Source: DSXH01 sp020724325
GTDB taxonomy: Bacteria > Bacteroidota > Ignavibacteria > Ignavibacteriales > Melioribacteraceae
Assembly (NCBI GenBank): GCA_040756515.1
Contig: JBFLYW010000005.1
Coordinates: 1-64,000, forward strand
Length of the DNA: 64,000 nt
Direction: 5' to 3'
Part shown: positions 53,500 through 62,556 of the stretch, one piece after another
Numbering within the stretch: position 1 is the first letter of the stretch
Layout of the letters: every line of letters starts with the position of its first letter
The notes under the pieces: generated by a model
The model's database searches: none
Told to the model about the DNA's origin: nothing
What the model saw: only the letters and a program-made list of their open reading frames with translations
Position numbers and translations under genes: made by a program

Positions 53500-55350
53500 T
53501 TGACGCAAAAAATAAAAATATTGCCCGAAAACATTGCTAATAAGATAGCTGCCGGCGAGGTTGTTAACCGTCCTGAATCTGTTGTAAAAGAATTGATGGA
53601 AAACGCTATTGATGCCGGCTCAAATCAGATTGAAGTCTATGTTAAAAATGCCGGCAAGAATTTTTTGCAGGTAATTGATGATGCTTCCGGTATGTCCGAA
53701 GACGATGCTCTTATATGTATTCAACGTCATGCCACAAGTAAAATAAATTCTATAGAAGACTTAGAAGGAATTAAGACGTTAGGTTTCCGCGGAGAAGCTC
53801 TTGCATCAATAGCAGCAGTATCTATCTTCGAACTTAGAACAAGACGTTTAGAGGATGAGCTTGGTATTTTTATTAGAAGTAGTGAAGGTGAAAGTATAAC
53901 CAAAGAAAAAGGCGCTTTTCCGGCTGGAACTTCGGTTACTGTAAAAAATCTTTTTTATAATGTTCCGGCACGAAGAAATTTTCTTAAATCAAATTCTACC
54001 GAGCTTAAACATATTATAGAAACATTTAAGAAAATTGCCTTAAGCCATCCTGATATAGCATTCAGACTTATTAACGAAGACGATGAAATTTTTACTCTGC
54101 CGAAGCAGGGTTATAAGGAACGAATAAGTTCCATCTTTGGCGAAAATATTACTGAGCTAATTATCGAAGCAAAAGAAATTACCGACTACTTAAGTCTAAC
54201 CGGATACATTACTAAACCTGCATATCTAAAACGAAGCAAAGGCGGACAATATTTATTTCTGAATAACCGTTACGTGCAGAGTAAAATAATTAATCATGCC
54301 GTATTTACTGCTTATGAAAATTTTATGGAGAAAGGGGATTATCCTTTCTTCGTTCTTTTTTTAACTGTCGATCCCAAAAAAGTTGATGTGAATGTTCATC
54401 CATCTAAACTGGAAGTAAAATTCGACGACGAAAAAGAAATTTATTCCTTTGTTAATGCTGTTATCAAAAAGACATTGGGCAGCTACGATCTGGTTCCATC
54501 GGTCTCGTTCCATAATAATGTGGAGAAAGAGGCTCTAAGGTTTAACGCCTATAATCCAATTGATAGAAGAGATTTTAGCGATAGACCTTTTGCAGGTCAA
54601 ACAGAACAGAACAAACGAAAATCAATATTTTCTGAAGATGAAATAGATCAGTTGTTCGAAAATCTGAACCGAGAAATAAAATCGGCAGCACCAGATTCAA
54701 GTGTAGAACATCCTTTTGAAAATAATATTCAAAAAGAAGTCTATCATGAATCTGATTCGCTTCAATCATCCTCACATGAAACTCCGTTTATTGTTTCGCT
54801 GCATAACAAATATATTCTTTCGCAGATAAAAAGCGGATTAATGATTATTGATGCCCACGTTGCTCACGAAAGAATCCTATTTGAAAAAGCGCTTCAATCC
54901 TTTGAAGCAAATATGCCTTTCTCACAGCACCTTTTATTTCCGCAGATAATAAAGCTTGATCCGGCTGACTATCAGCTGGTTAGAGAACTTGAACCTTATT
55001 TAACTAATCTTGGGTTTACTCTTAAGTATAAGCCGAAGAACATTGTTGAGATTATCGGTATTCCATCGGATCTTAAATCGGAACATGAATCGGAAACTTT
55101 GCTCGATATTTTACACGAGTTCAGAAAGAACCAGCAAGAAAAACAACTTGAAGTAAGAGATAATCTGGCAAAATCATTTTCTTGTAAAGCAGCTATTAAA
55201 GCCGGCGATAAACTTTCGGAAAAGGAAATGAGAATTCTTGTAGATAAATTATTTGCTACTTCAATGCCTTATGTTTGCCCGCATGGAAGACCGGTTGTAA
55301 TTAAAATACCGATTCAGGAACTTGATAAAAGATTTGGACGGACTTCCTGA
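53500..55350 (+). CDS. mutL: DNA mismatch repair protein MutL
   Basis: A 616-residue GHKL ATPase/endonuclease. The start is TTG at 53500, eight bases after folA. The ATPase has ELMENAIDAGSNQIEV, DDASGMSEDDA and LGFRGEALASI; the linker is short; the C-terminal domain carries the nicking-site motif DAHVAHERILFE (D451 to E462) and CPHGRPV (C593). The intact metal-binding motif means this is the endonuclease-type MutL used where no MutH exists. Confidence 0.95.
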   Translation: MTQKIKILPENIANKIAAGEVVNRPESVVKELMENAIDAGSNQIEVYVKNAGKNFLQVIDDASGMSEDDALICIQRHATSKINSIEDLEGIKTLGFRGEALASIAAVSIFELRTRRLEDELGIFIRSSEGESITKEKGAFPAGTSVTVKNLFYNVPARRNFLKSNSTELKHIIETFKKIALSHPDIAFRLINEDDEIFTLPKQGYKERISSIFGENITELIIEAKEITDYLSLTGYITKPAYLKRSKGGQYLFLNNRYVQSKIINHAVFTAYENFMEKGDYPFFVLFLTVDPKKVDVNVHPSKLEVKFDDEKEIYSFVNAVIKKTLGSYDLVPSVSFHNNVEKEALRFNAYNPIDRRDFSDRPFAGQTEQNKRKSIFSEDEIDQLFENLNREIKSAAPDSSVEHPFENNIQKEVYHESDSLQSSSHETPFIVSLHNKYILSQIKSGLMIIDAHVAHERILFEKALQSFEANMPFSQHLLFPQIIKLDPADYQLVRELEPYLTNLGFTLKYKPKNIVEIIGIPSDLKSEHESETLLDILHEFRKNQQEKQLEVRDNLAKSFSCKAAIKAGDKLSEKEMRILVDKLFATSMPYVCPHGRPVVIKIPIQELDKRFGRTS

Positions 55351-55412
55351 AGTTTATTATATTTCTTAAAAATCACTTAACAGTTTTTTAAATTCTCGTT
55401 CGAAAGGGAAAA

Positions 55413-57062
55413 ATGGAAGACTACAAAAGAGCAAAAAAATTATTTGAAGATAGATTAGAATCCTCTGGAGAAATTAACTGGAAATTTACTACCGTATCCG
55501 GTGAGCCGATAAATCCTCTTTACTCGCCTGATGATGTAGAGAAAATTGATTTCCTTAAAGAAATTAATTTTCCGGGTGAATATCCTTATACCCGTGGAAT
55601 TCATACTAACGGTTACCGGGGGAAAATTTGGACTATGCGGCAGTTTGCCGGATTTGGAACACCGGAAGATACTAATGCCCGTTTTAAGTATTTACTTGAG
55701 CATGGGCAGACCGGCTTATCGGTTGCATTCGATTTGCCTACTTTGATGGGATGGGATTCTGATTCACCAGCTAGCTTGGGTGAAGTAGGAATTTGCGGGG
55801 TTGCAGTCTCATCACTGGAAGATATGGAGACATTGTTTGATGGTATTCCGCTCGATAAAGTCTCAACAAGTATGACAATTAATTCTCCTGCAGCAATGAT
55901 CTTTGCTTTTTACCTTGCAGTTGCGAAAAAACAAAAAGTATCTTTCGATAAACTGCGCGGTACTCTTCAGAATGATATTCTTAAAGAATATATAGCACAA
56001 AAAGAATTTATTTTTCCGCCGAGACCTTCGATAAGAATTATTACAGACATGATTGAATACTGCACAAAAGAAGTACCTCAGTGGAATCCCGTTTCAATAA
56101 GTGGCTATCACATAAGGGAAGCCGGTTCTACAGCTGTTCAAGAACTTGCTTACACTCTTGCTGATGGATTTGCTTACATAGAAGCGTGTATTGAAAGAGG
56201 AATGGATATAGACGAATTTGCACCAAGGTTATCTTTCTTTTTTAATTCGCATCTCGATTTTTTTGAAGAGATTGCAAAATTCAGAGCAGCGCGTAAAATC
56301 TATGCTAAGCGAATGAAGGAAAAGTACGGTGCAAAAAATCCAAGAAGCTGGTGGCTTCGTTTTCATACTCAAACTGCCGGCTGTACCCTAACGGCTCAGC
56401 AGCCTGAAAATAATATTATTAGAACTTCATTCCAGGCTTTAGCTGCCGTATTGGGCGGAACACAATCCCTGCATACAAATTCTATGGATGAAACTCTCGC
56501 ACTTCCAAGCGAGAAAGCCGTTAAAATTGCCCTTAGAACCCAGCAGCTTCTTGCTTTCGAAACTGGTGTAATTAATACGGTTGATCCCTTGGGCGGCTCC
56601 TACTTTATTGAATCTCTTACAAAAAAAATGGAAGATGAAGCCAACAAAATTTTCAACGAAATTGATTATTTGGGCGGGGTTGTTCAAGCTCTTGAATCGG
56701 GTTATTTCCAGAAAGAAATTGCCGACTCGGCTTACCGATACCAGAAGGAGCTTGAGAGAAAAGAAAAAATTATTGTTGGCGTAAACGAATTTGTAGAAGA
56801 TGAAACGCAAATTGATATTCCGGTACTCCAGATTTCTCCCGAAGTTGAAAAGAAACAACGGGAAAAATTGGCAAGACTTAAAAGTATAAGAAATAAGACA
56901 ATGGTAGATGCAAGTATATCAAGAATTAGTGAAGCGGCTCAATCAGATAAAAATATTATGCCGGTCTTAATTGAAGCAGCAGAAAATTATGTAACTTTAG
57001 GTGAAATGGTTGAAGTACTAAAACAGCATTTCGGAACTTATGAAGATGCAGTTGTTTTCTAA
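55413..57062 (+). CDS. Methylmalonyl-CoA mutase catalytic subunit (no B12 domain)
   Basis: A 549-residue TIM-barrel acyl-CoA mutase. YPYTRGIHTNGYRGKIWTMR, RQFAGFGTPEDTN, GQTGLSVAFDLPTLMG, RGTLQNDILKEY, WNPVSISGYHIREAG and GGTQSLHTNSMDETLALP are hallmarks of the large subunit in two-gene methylmalonyl-CoA mutases. The protein ends before a cobalamin-binding domain, which must be supplied by a separate small subunit outside the window. It interconverts succinyl-CoA and (R)-methylmalonyl-CoA; other acyl-CoA mutases share the fold. Confidence 0.85.
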   Translation: MEDYKRAKKLFEDRLESSGEINWKFTTVSGEPINPLYSPDDVEKIDFLKEINFPGEYPYTRGIHTNGYRGKIWTMRQFAGFGTPEDTNARFKYLLEHGQTGLSVAFDLPTLMGWDSDSPASLGEVGICGVAVSSLEDMETLFDGIPLDKVSTSMTINSPAAMIFAFYLAVAKKQKVSFDKLRGTLQNDILKEYIAQKEFIFPPRPSIRIITDMIEYCTKEVPQWNPVSISGYHIREAGSTAVQELAYTLADGFAYIEACIERGMDIDEFAPRLSFFFNSHLDFFEEIAKFRAARKIYAKRMKEKYGAKNPRSWWLRFHTQTAGCTLTAQQPENNIIRTSFQALAAVLGGTQSLHTNSMDETLALPSEKAVKIALRTQQLLAFETGVINTVDPLGGSYFIESLTKKMEDEANKIFNEIDYLGGVVQALESGYFQKEIADSAYRYQKELERKEKIIVGVNEFVEDETQIDIPVLQISPEVEKKQREKLARLKSIRNKTMVDASISRISEAAQSDKNIMPVLIEAAENYVTLGEMVEVLKQHFGTYEDAVVF

Positions 57063-57927
57063 GTCGGTTCAATTTATAAAATTATTACGGATTACAAGCT
57101 GGTTAAAAAATATTTTTATCTTTGTCCCGCTTGTATTCTCTAAGCATCTGTTCGATTTTACAATTCTGATTATTGTTATAATGGGATCTATTGCGTTTTC
57201 ATTTACATCAAGTTTCGTTTATGTACTTAATGATATAATAGATTCTGAAAGGGATCGTAATCATCCAATAAAAAAATTAAGACCGATTGCAAGCCGTCAA
57301 ATCAAAAAAAGTGAAGCATCAATCCTTTTATTTTTCCTTCTGCTTATTATAATCCTTTTCTCACTTTCACTAAATCCTTATTTCGTGTTAATGATGTGGA
57401 TGTACATATTAATTAATTTTGCATATACACTCTTTCTAAAGAAAATTGTTATCGTAGATATTTTCTGCATTGCAGCCGGATTTTTAATCCGGGTTGTTAG
57501 CGGTGCCTTTATAATCTCGGTTTACCTTTCTAACTGGTTAATTCTTACAACAATTTTCTTATCCCTGTTTCTTGCGGTAATGAAAAGGCGTGTAGAAATA
57601 GTTAATAGTGCCAACTCGTCGGTTCAAAGGGAAGTGCTGAAAGATTACTCGCTCGTTTTTATCGATTTCATTGCAGCTGTTACAAGTGCTTCAGTAATTC
57701 TTAGTTATGCATTATACACAGTTGCAGAAAGAACTATAAAAGCGTTTGGCTCTGAACAGCTTGTATTTACTACGGTTTTTGTAATCTTCGGAATCTTCAG
57801 ATATTTGTTTTTGGCTGTTAATAAGAATATGGGTGAAAACGTTATTGAGGTTTTCTTGAAAGATGTTCCTATGATTATTAATCTTTTACTCTTTGTTACA
57901 GTATCTCTTTATATAATTTATTTTTGA
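57040..57927 (+). CDS. UbiA-family prenyltransferase, DPPR-synthase-like
   Basis: A 295-residue integral membrane enzyme with eight or nine helices. NDIIDSERDRNHPIKKLRPI holds the first Asp-rich magnesium site in the form typical of decaprenyl-phosphate phosphoribosyltransferase and relatives; a second Asp-containing motif follows near VDIFCIAAGFLIRVVSG. Such enzymes start decaprenyl-phospho-arabinose-type sugar donors. It overlaps the mutase gene by 23 bases (a second in-frame ATG at 57046 shortens this). Specific polyprenyl or sugar substrate is inferred. Confidence 0.75.
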   Translation: MKMQLFSKSVQFIKLLRITSWLKNIFIFVPLVFSKHLFDFTILIIVIMGSIAFSFTSSFVYVLNDIIDSERDRNHPIKKLRPIASRQIKKSEASILLFFLLLIIILFSLSLNPYFVLMMWMYILINFAYTLFLKKIVIVDIFCIAAGFLIRVVSGAFIISVYLSNWLILTTIFLSLFLAVMKRRVEIVNSANSSVQREVLKDYSLVFIDFIAAVTSASVILSYALYTVAERTIKAFGSEQLVFTTVFVIFGIFRYLFLAVNKNMGENVIEVFLKDVPMIINLLLFVTVSLYIIYF

Positions 57928-57939
57928 TTCGGATAAAAA

Positions 57940-59175
57940 ATGTTATCGGATTATTTAATATTACTTTCATTATTATTCTTTAGTGCTTTTTTTTCATCAA
58001 CGGAAATTGCTTACCTAGTGTCGAACAAAATAAAAATTACACTTCGAAGCAGAAAGAAAAATATTTTCGCATCTAATGCCTATTATTTTATAAAAAATCC
58101 CGATCTCTTTTTTTCTGCACTTCTTATTTCAAACAACATAGTAAATATTGCGTTTGCATCCTTATTCACTGTCTTTCTTATTTCTTCATTTGGCATTGAT
58201 GAAGCAGAGATTTTAATTATTACAACAATCATATTACTTTTTTTTGGCAAATTTCTTCCCAAATTTGTTGGGCGCGAACTTGCTGATCCAATTATTCTTT
58301 TATCCTCTCTTCCGCTTCGGTTGGTACTTTTTATTCTATATCCATTGGTTAAAATTACTTCCAAAGTTTCCTCTGTTCTTGATAGAATGAATAAAAAAGA
58401 AGAAGAGGAAATACTTCAGATATTCGATAAGGAGGATATTCAAAACCTTATTGAAGAAAGCTCCGAAGACGGAAAAATGAATGAAGACCAATCTGAAATT
58501 ATTACAAAAGTAATTGAAATACGTGAACAAAGAGTTTACGAAGCAATTACTCCCAGAACCGATATAGTTGGCGTTGAAATTACTAGTACAATTGAAGAAG
58601 TGACGGAAAAATTTATTGAGTCGGGTTATTCTAAACTTATTGTCTACGATGAAAACTTAGATAACATAAAAGGAATGGTTTTACTCAAAGATTTATTTAA
58701 CCAACCAAAGTCATTATCAGAAATGGTTAGGGAAGTTGTATTTGTCCCAGATACCAAAAAAAGTCTTGAAATGCTCAATGAATTTCTTGAACAACAGTTT
58801 ACACTTGCTGTAGTTGTTGATGAATTTGGAGGAACAGCCGGTATAATTACAATTGAGGATTTGATTGAAGAATTGTTTGGTGAAATAAGCGATGAATACG
58901 ATGAAGAAGAAAAAGTTGTTAGACAAATAGATAACTATACATATATCTTAAGCGGCAAAGTAGAAATTGATAACTTAAATGAGGAGTTCGGTTTTACAAT
59001 TGATGAAGAAGGGGATTTCGAGACCGTTGCAGGATATGTTACTGCTAAACTTGGCAGAATTCCAGTAAAAGGAGAAACTTTTAAAATCGATAATTATTCC
59101 GTGCTTATACTTAAATCCGATAAAACCAAAATCGATCTCCTTAAACTTAGAGTGGAACCAGACCAGCCGGAATAA
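57940..59175 (+). CDS. CNNM/CorC-family membrane protein with CBS pair
   Basis: A 411-residue HlyC/CorC-type protein. A DUF21 membrane domain occupies about 1-145 (FFSAFFSSTEIAYLVSNK, LLISNNIVNIAFASLFTVF), then two CBS repeats (REQRVYEAITPRTDIV and GYSKLIVYDENLDNIKGMVL), and a C-terminal CorC domain (DEEGDFETVAGYVTAKLG). Family members are linked to magnesium or cobalt homeostasis. It follows the prenyltransferase by 12 bases. Confidence 0.9.
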   Translation: MLSDYLILLSLLFFSAFFSSTEIAYLVSNKIKITLRSRKKNIFASNAYYFIKNPDLFFSALLISNNIVNIAFASLFTVFLISSFGIDEAEILIITTIILLFFGKFLPKFVGRELADPIILLSSLPLRLVLFILYPLVKITSKVSSVLDRMNKKEEEEILQIFDKEDIQNLIEESSEDGKMNEDQSEIITKVIEIREQRVYEAITPRTDIVGVEITSTIEEVTEKFIESGYSKLIVYDENLDNIKGMVLLKDLFNQPKSLSEMVREVVFVPDTKKSLEMLNEFLEQQFTLAVVVDEFGGTAGIITIEDLIEELFGEISDEYDEEEKVVRQIDNYTYILSGKVEIDNLNEEFGFTIDEEGDFETVAGYVTAKLGRIPVKGETFKIDNYSVLILKSDKTKIDLLKLRVEPDQPE

Positions 59176-59218
59176 ACTTTTTTTAAACCACATTTGTTGA
59201 TACTAAGAAAGATTAAAA

Positions 59219-59572
59219 ATGGGCTCAATTGTGTCATTACTTTTAGGCAGCAGATTAAATGTTGCTAACCTCGATTCCGAAACATTTGAAAAAATGTTGA
59301 AAGAAACTGAAGATTCAGTAATTCTTGATGTAAGAACCAAGGAAGAATACTGCAAGAAAAGAATTCCTGATTCAATTCTTATAGATATTTATAAACCGGA
59401 TTTTCTTTCGCGATTAGAAAAACTTAACCGCGGCAAAACCTATTTTGTTTATTGCCGCTCCGGCAGCAGAAGTTTTAATGCCGCCGTTAAGATGCTGAAG
59501 TTAGGATTTACTAAAATATTTAATCTGGAGAACGGAATTAGCAATTGGTCCGGTCCAGTTGAATCGAATTAA
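59219..59572 (+). CDS. Rhodanese-like domain protein
   Basis: A 117-residue single rhodanese domain. LDVRTKEEYCKKRIPDSILI and the catalytic-loop cysteine in VYCRSGSRS are typical, so sulfurtransferase activity is plausible. It is six bases from the next gene and probably co-transcribed with it. Confidence 0.85.
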   Translation: MGSIVSLLLGSRLNVANLDSETFEKMLKETEDSVILDVRTKEEYCKKRIPDSILIDIYKPDFLSRLEKLNRGKTYFVYCRSGSRSFNAAVKMLKLGFTKIFNLENGISNWSGPVESN

Positions 59573-59577
59573 TTGGA

Positions 59578-59976
59578 ATGAATAACCCTGTAATATTTTT
59601 TGACGGAGAGTGCAGTCTTTGTAATGGTTTTGTTAGACTTCTAATAAAGCTCGATAATCGAAAAGTATTTCGTTACTCTTTGCTGCAATCTAATCCGGTC
59701 AAAAATACTCTGTACCTTTCCAGTTATCTAGGCGCTACGTATCAAACCGTAATTGTATTTTCAGAAGGGAAAGTCTATTCCAAATCCGATGCAATTTTTT
59801 ATATTATTAAAAATCTTAACTTCCCCTGGAAAATATTAATCGTATTCAGATTTCTCCCTAAAAAATTTTCTGATTCAATTTATGATTTTGTTTCCCGCAA
59901 TCGATATAAAATATTCGGACGTAAAGAAAAATGCCCTGTTTGGAATGAAAAATATTATGATTTGTTTATTCAATAA
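59578..59976 (+). CDS. DCC-family thiol-disulfide oxidoreductase-like protein (DUF393)
   Basis: A 132-residue member of the YuxK/DCC family. FFDGECSLCNGFVRLLIKLD carries the DxxCxxC motif that names the family, followed by YSLLQS and the membrane-adjacent FPWKILIVFRFLP stretch. Biochemical role in the family is poorly known; a redox partner for membrane proteins is a guess. Confidence 0.85.
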   Translation: MNNPVIFFDGECSLCNGFVRLLIKLDNRKVFRYSLLQSNPVKNTLYLSSYLGATYQTVIVFSEGKVYSKSDAIFYIIKNLNFPWKILIVFRFLPKKFSDSIYDFVSRNRYKIFGRKEKCPVWNEKYYDLFIQ

Positions 59977-60054
59977 GAACGGCTGAAAGAGTGTTATTAA
60001 ATGGAAGAAAAGCTAAAATTACATTATCTTTTGCACCACATTTTAAGATAAATC

Positions 60055-61200
60055 TTGTTTTCCCTTAAGTATACAGATAAAAATTCTAAAGCACGGATCG
60101 GTATTCTAAACACTCAGCATGGAGTAGTAAATACTCCTATTTTTATGCCGGTTGGAACTCAGGGTACGGTTAAAGCAGTTACTCAAAGAGTTCTGGAAAG
60201 TGAGGTTAATGCCGAAATTGTTCTTTCAAATACTTATCATTTGTATCTTAGACCGGGTACAAAAATTTTAGAGCAAGCGGGCGGAATTCATAAATTTATG
60301 AACTGGAACCGCCCTATTTTAACGGATAGCGGTGGATTTCAAATATTCAGTTTGGCTGAACTTCGCAGACTTAAAGTTGATGGAGTAGAATTCCGCTCTC
60401 ATCTCGATGGTTCGAAACACTTCTTCACACCCGAGAAGGTGATTGACATTCAGCGAAGCATTGGCAGCGATATAATGATGCCTCTTGATGAATGCACTCC
60501 TTATCCTTGCGATTATGGGTATGCTAAAAAATCGAAAGAGCTTACTTCTTGCTGGGCTTTAAAAAATAAGAAAGCGTTTGAATCAACTAAACCGTTATAC
60601 GGATTTAATCAGCTCCTATTTGGAATTATTCAGGGAAGTGTTTATAAGGAATTAAGAGAATGCTCGGCAATGGATCTGATAAAGATTGGATTTGACGGTT
60701 ATGCAATAGGCGGACTTGCAGTAGGCGAACCGATGGAAACTATGTATGATATTGTAAATTTTACAACCGATCTGATTCCGGTAGATAAACCAAGATATCT
60801 GATGGGTGTAGGCAGACCGGAAAATATTCTGGAGGCAATTTCTATCGGAATTGATATGTTCGATTGCGTAATGCCCACACGTAACGCACGCAACGCATAT
60901 CTGTTTACATCGCAAGGAATTGTTTCGATGAGAAATGCCGCATATAAAGATGATTACACACCGCTCGATCCTGAATGTAATTGTTATACATGTACGCAGT
61001 TTTCGAGAGCTTATCTGCGCCATCTTTTCAATGCAAAAGAAATCCTTGCTCTCGAACTTGCAACTATTCATAACCTTACTTTTTATCTCAACCTTGTAAG
61101 CGAGGCGCGCTTAAGAATTTTGGACGGAACATTTGTAGAGTGGAAAAATAATTATTCGAAAATTATATCAGTCAATGTACAATCAACAATGGAGGAATAA
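60055..61200 (+). CDS. tgt: tRNA-guanine transglycosylase
   Basis: Exchanges G34 of GUN-anticodon tRNAs for the queuosine precursor. It is 381 residues long and starts at TTG. The nucleophile-region Asp D91 in DSGGFQ, the GYAIGGLAVGE loop, the Asp in DMFDCVMPTRNARN, and zinc ligands C308, C310, C313 and H339 are present. yajC follows immediately, a common bacterial gene order. Confidence 0.96.
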   Translation: MFSLKYTDKNSKARIGILNTQHGVVNTPIFMPVGTQGTVKAVTQRVLESEVNAEIVLSNTYHLYLRPGTKILEQAGGIHKFMNWNRPILTDSGGFQIFSLAELRRLKVDGVEFRSHLDGSKHFFTPEKVIDIQRSIGSDIMMPLDECTPYPCDYGYAKKSKELTSCWALKNKKAFESTKPLYGFNQLLFGIIQGSVYKELRECSAMDLIKIGFDGYAIGGLAVGEPMETMYDIVNFTTDLIPVDKPRYLMGVGRPENILEAISIGIDMFDCVMPTRNARNAYLFTSQGIVSMRNAAYKDDYTPLDPECNCYTCTQFSRAYLRHLFNAKEILALELATIHNLTFYLNLVSEARLRILDGTFVEWKNNYSKIISVNVQSTMEE

Positions 61201-61512
61201 GTGGAACTATTATTAGCAATGGCGCCACCACCGGATGGATCCGGCGGCGGCGGAGGTTTAATAAGCACTTTGATTATGTTCGGTGCTATCTTCGCTATAT
61301 TTTATTTTATGATTATAAGACCACAGCAAAAAAGAGCTAAGGAACGTGAAAAACTCCTCTCGGCTATTCAAAAAGGCGATAAAGTAATTTTAACAAGCGG
61401 TCTCTATGGTACCGTTGCCGGACTCGAAGAAAAAACATGTCTTATTGATGTTGGTAATAATGTTAAAATGAAATTCGATCGTTCAGCGGTTTCATCTGTT
61501 ATTAAAGAATAA
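61201..61512 (+). CDS. yajC: Preprotein translocase subunit YajC
   Basis: A 103-residue inner-membrane accessory of the Sec-SecDF complex. The start is GTG directly after the tgt stop. A glycine-rich N-terminus leads into one membrane helix (LISTLIMFGAIFAIFYFMII), then RPQQKRAKEREKLL and the YajC core KGDKVILTSGLYGTV. secD and secF do not follow; a terminator does. Confidence 0.94.
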   Translation: MELLLAMAPPPDGSGGGGGLISTLIMFGAIFAIFYFMIIRPQQKRAKEREKLLSAIQKGDKVILTSGLYGTVAGLEEKTCLIDVGNNVKMKFDRSAVSSVIKE

Positions 61513-61537
61513 TTTTATTCTTCAATAATATTTTTGT

Positions 61538-61573
61538 GCCTTAGAGTCTATAATTTGCTCTAAGGCGCTTTTA
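61538..61573 (+). terminator. Rho-independent terminator after tgt-yajC
   Basis: GCCTTAGAG (61538-61546) pairs perfectly with CTCTAAGGC (61558-61566), followed by GCTTTTA. It ends the tgt-yajC unit before the agmatinase gene. Confidence 0.85.
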
Positions 61574-61601
61574 TATAATCCATTTTTCTGCAGAGAAAAA
61601 A

Positions 61602-62492
61602 ATGAAAGAACTTGGAATTAAACAGAATTTTTTAGCAATTGATAAAAAGTTTTCCAGCTATAAAGATTCGCAAATAGTAATTATTTCTGCTCCGCTGGAG
61701 AAAACAGTCAGCTATGGAAAGGGAACTGCAAAAGGTCCAAAAGAAATCTTAAATGCTTCTCACTTTGTAGAGTTTTATGATGAAGAACTCAACAGAGAAC
61801 TATGTTTCGAAAAAGGGATTTGCACTTTACAAGAACTTAAGCTGGCTAAACTACCAATTGGTAAATCGATCGAAAAAATTTATAAAGAAGTTAGTAAGCA
61901 TATCGATGCCGGTAAGTTTGTTGTTACATTGGGAGGAGAACACTCATTATCAGTTGCACCTATTAAAGCTCACCACGAACGATTCGAAAATTTATCAATA
62001 CTTCAAATTGATGCTCACTCAGATTTACGCGAAAGCTACGAAGGTTCTAAATTCTCTCACGCCTCTGTAATGGCGCGGGTTGCAGAGTTTAATACAAATA
62101 TTGTTCAGGTCGGTATCCGTGCGCAGTCTAAAGAGGAAGCAGATTTTAGAATAATGAATAGTATTAGAACTTTCTATGCACGCGAAATCAAACTTGGTAT
62201 GTACGGCGATAATTGGCAGGAATTAGTCTCCAGATCCCTTACAGAAAACGTATATATTACATTTGATGTTGATGGATTCGATCCTTCTTTTTTAACTGCA
62301 ACCGGAACTCCCGAACCGGGCGGTCTATTCTGGGATGAAACGATGAACCTGCTTAAAATTATTTGTCTGGATAAGAACATTGTAGGGTTTGATGTTGTTG
62401 AACTGGCACCATCAAAAGCTCATCCATCTTCCAGTTTTGTTGCTGCAAAACTTGTATATAAAATACTCAATTACGCTTTTGTTAATAAATAA
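61602..62492 (+). CDS. speB: Agmatinase/ureohydrolase-family enzyme
   Basis: A 296-residue binuclear manganese hydrolase. Metal-binding segments GGEHSLS, DAHSDLRESYEG and FDVDGFDPSF are intact, as is the N-terminal STSYGKGTAKGP-like VSYGKGTAKGPKEI. SpeB converts agmatine to putrescine and urea; arginase and guanidinobutyrase share these motifs, and the length with the DAHSDLRE block favours agmatinase. It has its own promoter region behind a terminator. Confidence 0.85.
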   Translation: MKELGIKQNFLAIDKKFSSYKDSQIVIISAPLEKTVSYGKGTAKGPKEILNASHFVEFYDEELNRELCFEKGICTLQELKLAKLPIGKSIEKIYKEVSKHIDAGKFVVTLGGEHSLSVAPIKAHHERFENLSILQIDAHSDLRESYEGSKFSHASVMARVAEFNTNIVQVGIRAQSKEEADFRIMNSIRTFYAREIKLGMYGDNWQELVSRSLTENVYITFDVDGFDPSFLTATGTPEPGGLFWDETMNLLKIICLDKNIVGFDVVELAPSKAHPSSSFVAAKLVYKILNYAFVNK

Positions 62493-62556
62493 TATTGAAT
62501 TATTGATTCATTTTGAGTAATTAACCATTGGTAAAATATTTTCTTTGGAGAATAAT

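Noticed and set aside
56439..56858. 139-codon minus-strand frame inside the mutase gene
   Set aside because: It is fully antisense to a well-conserved enzyme and shows no domain; it is a by-product of codon use.
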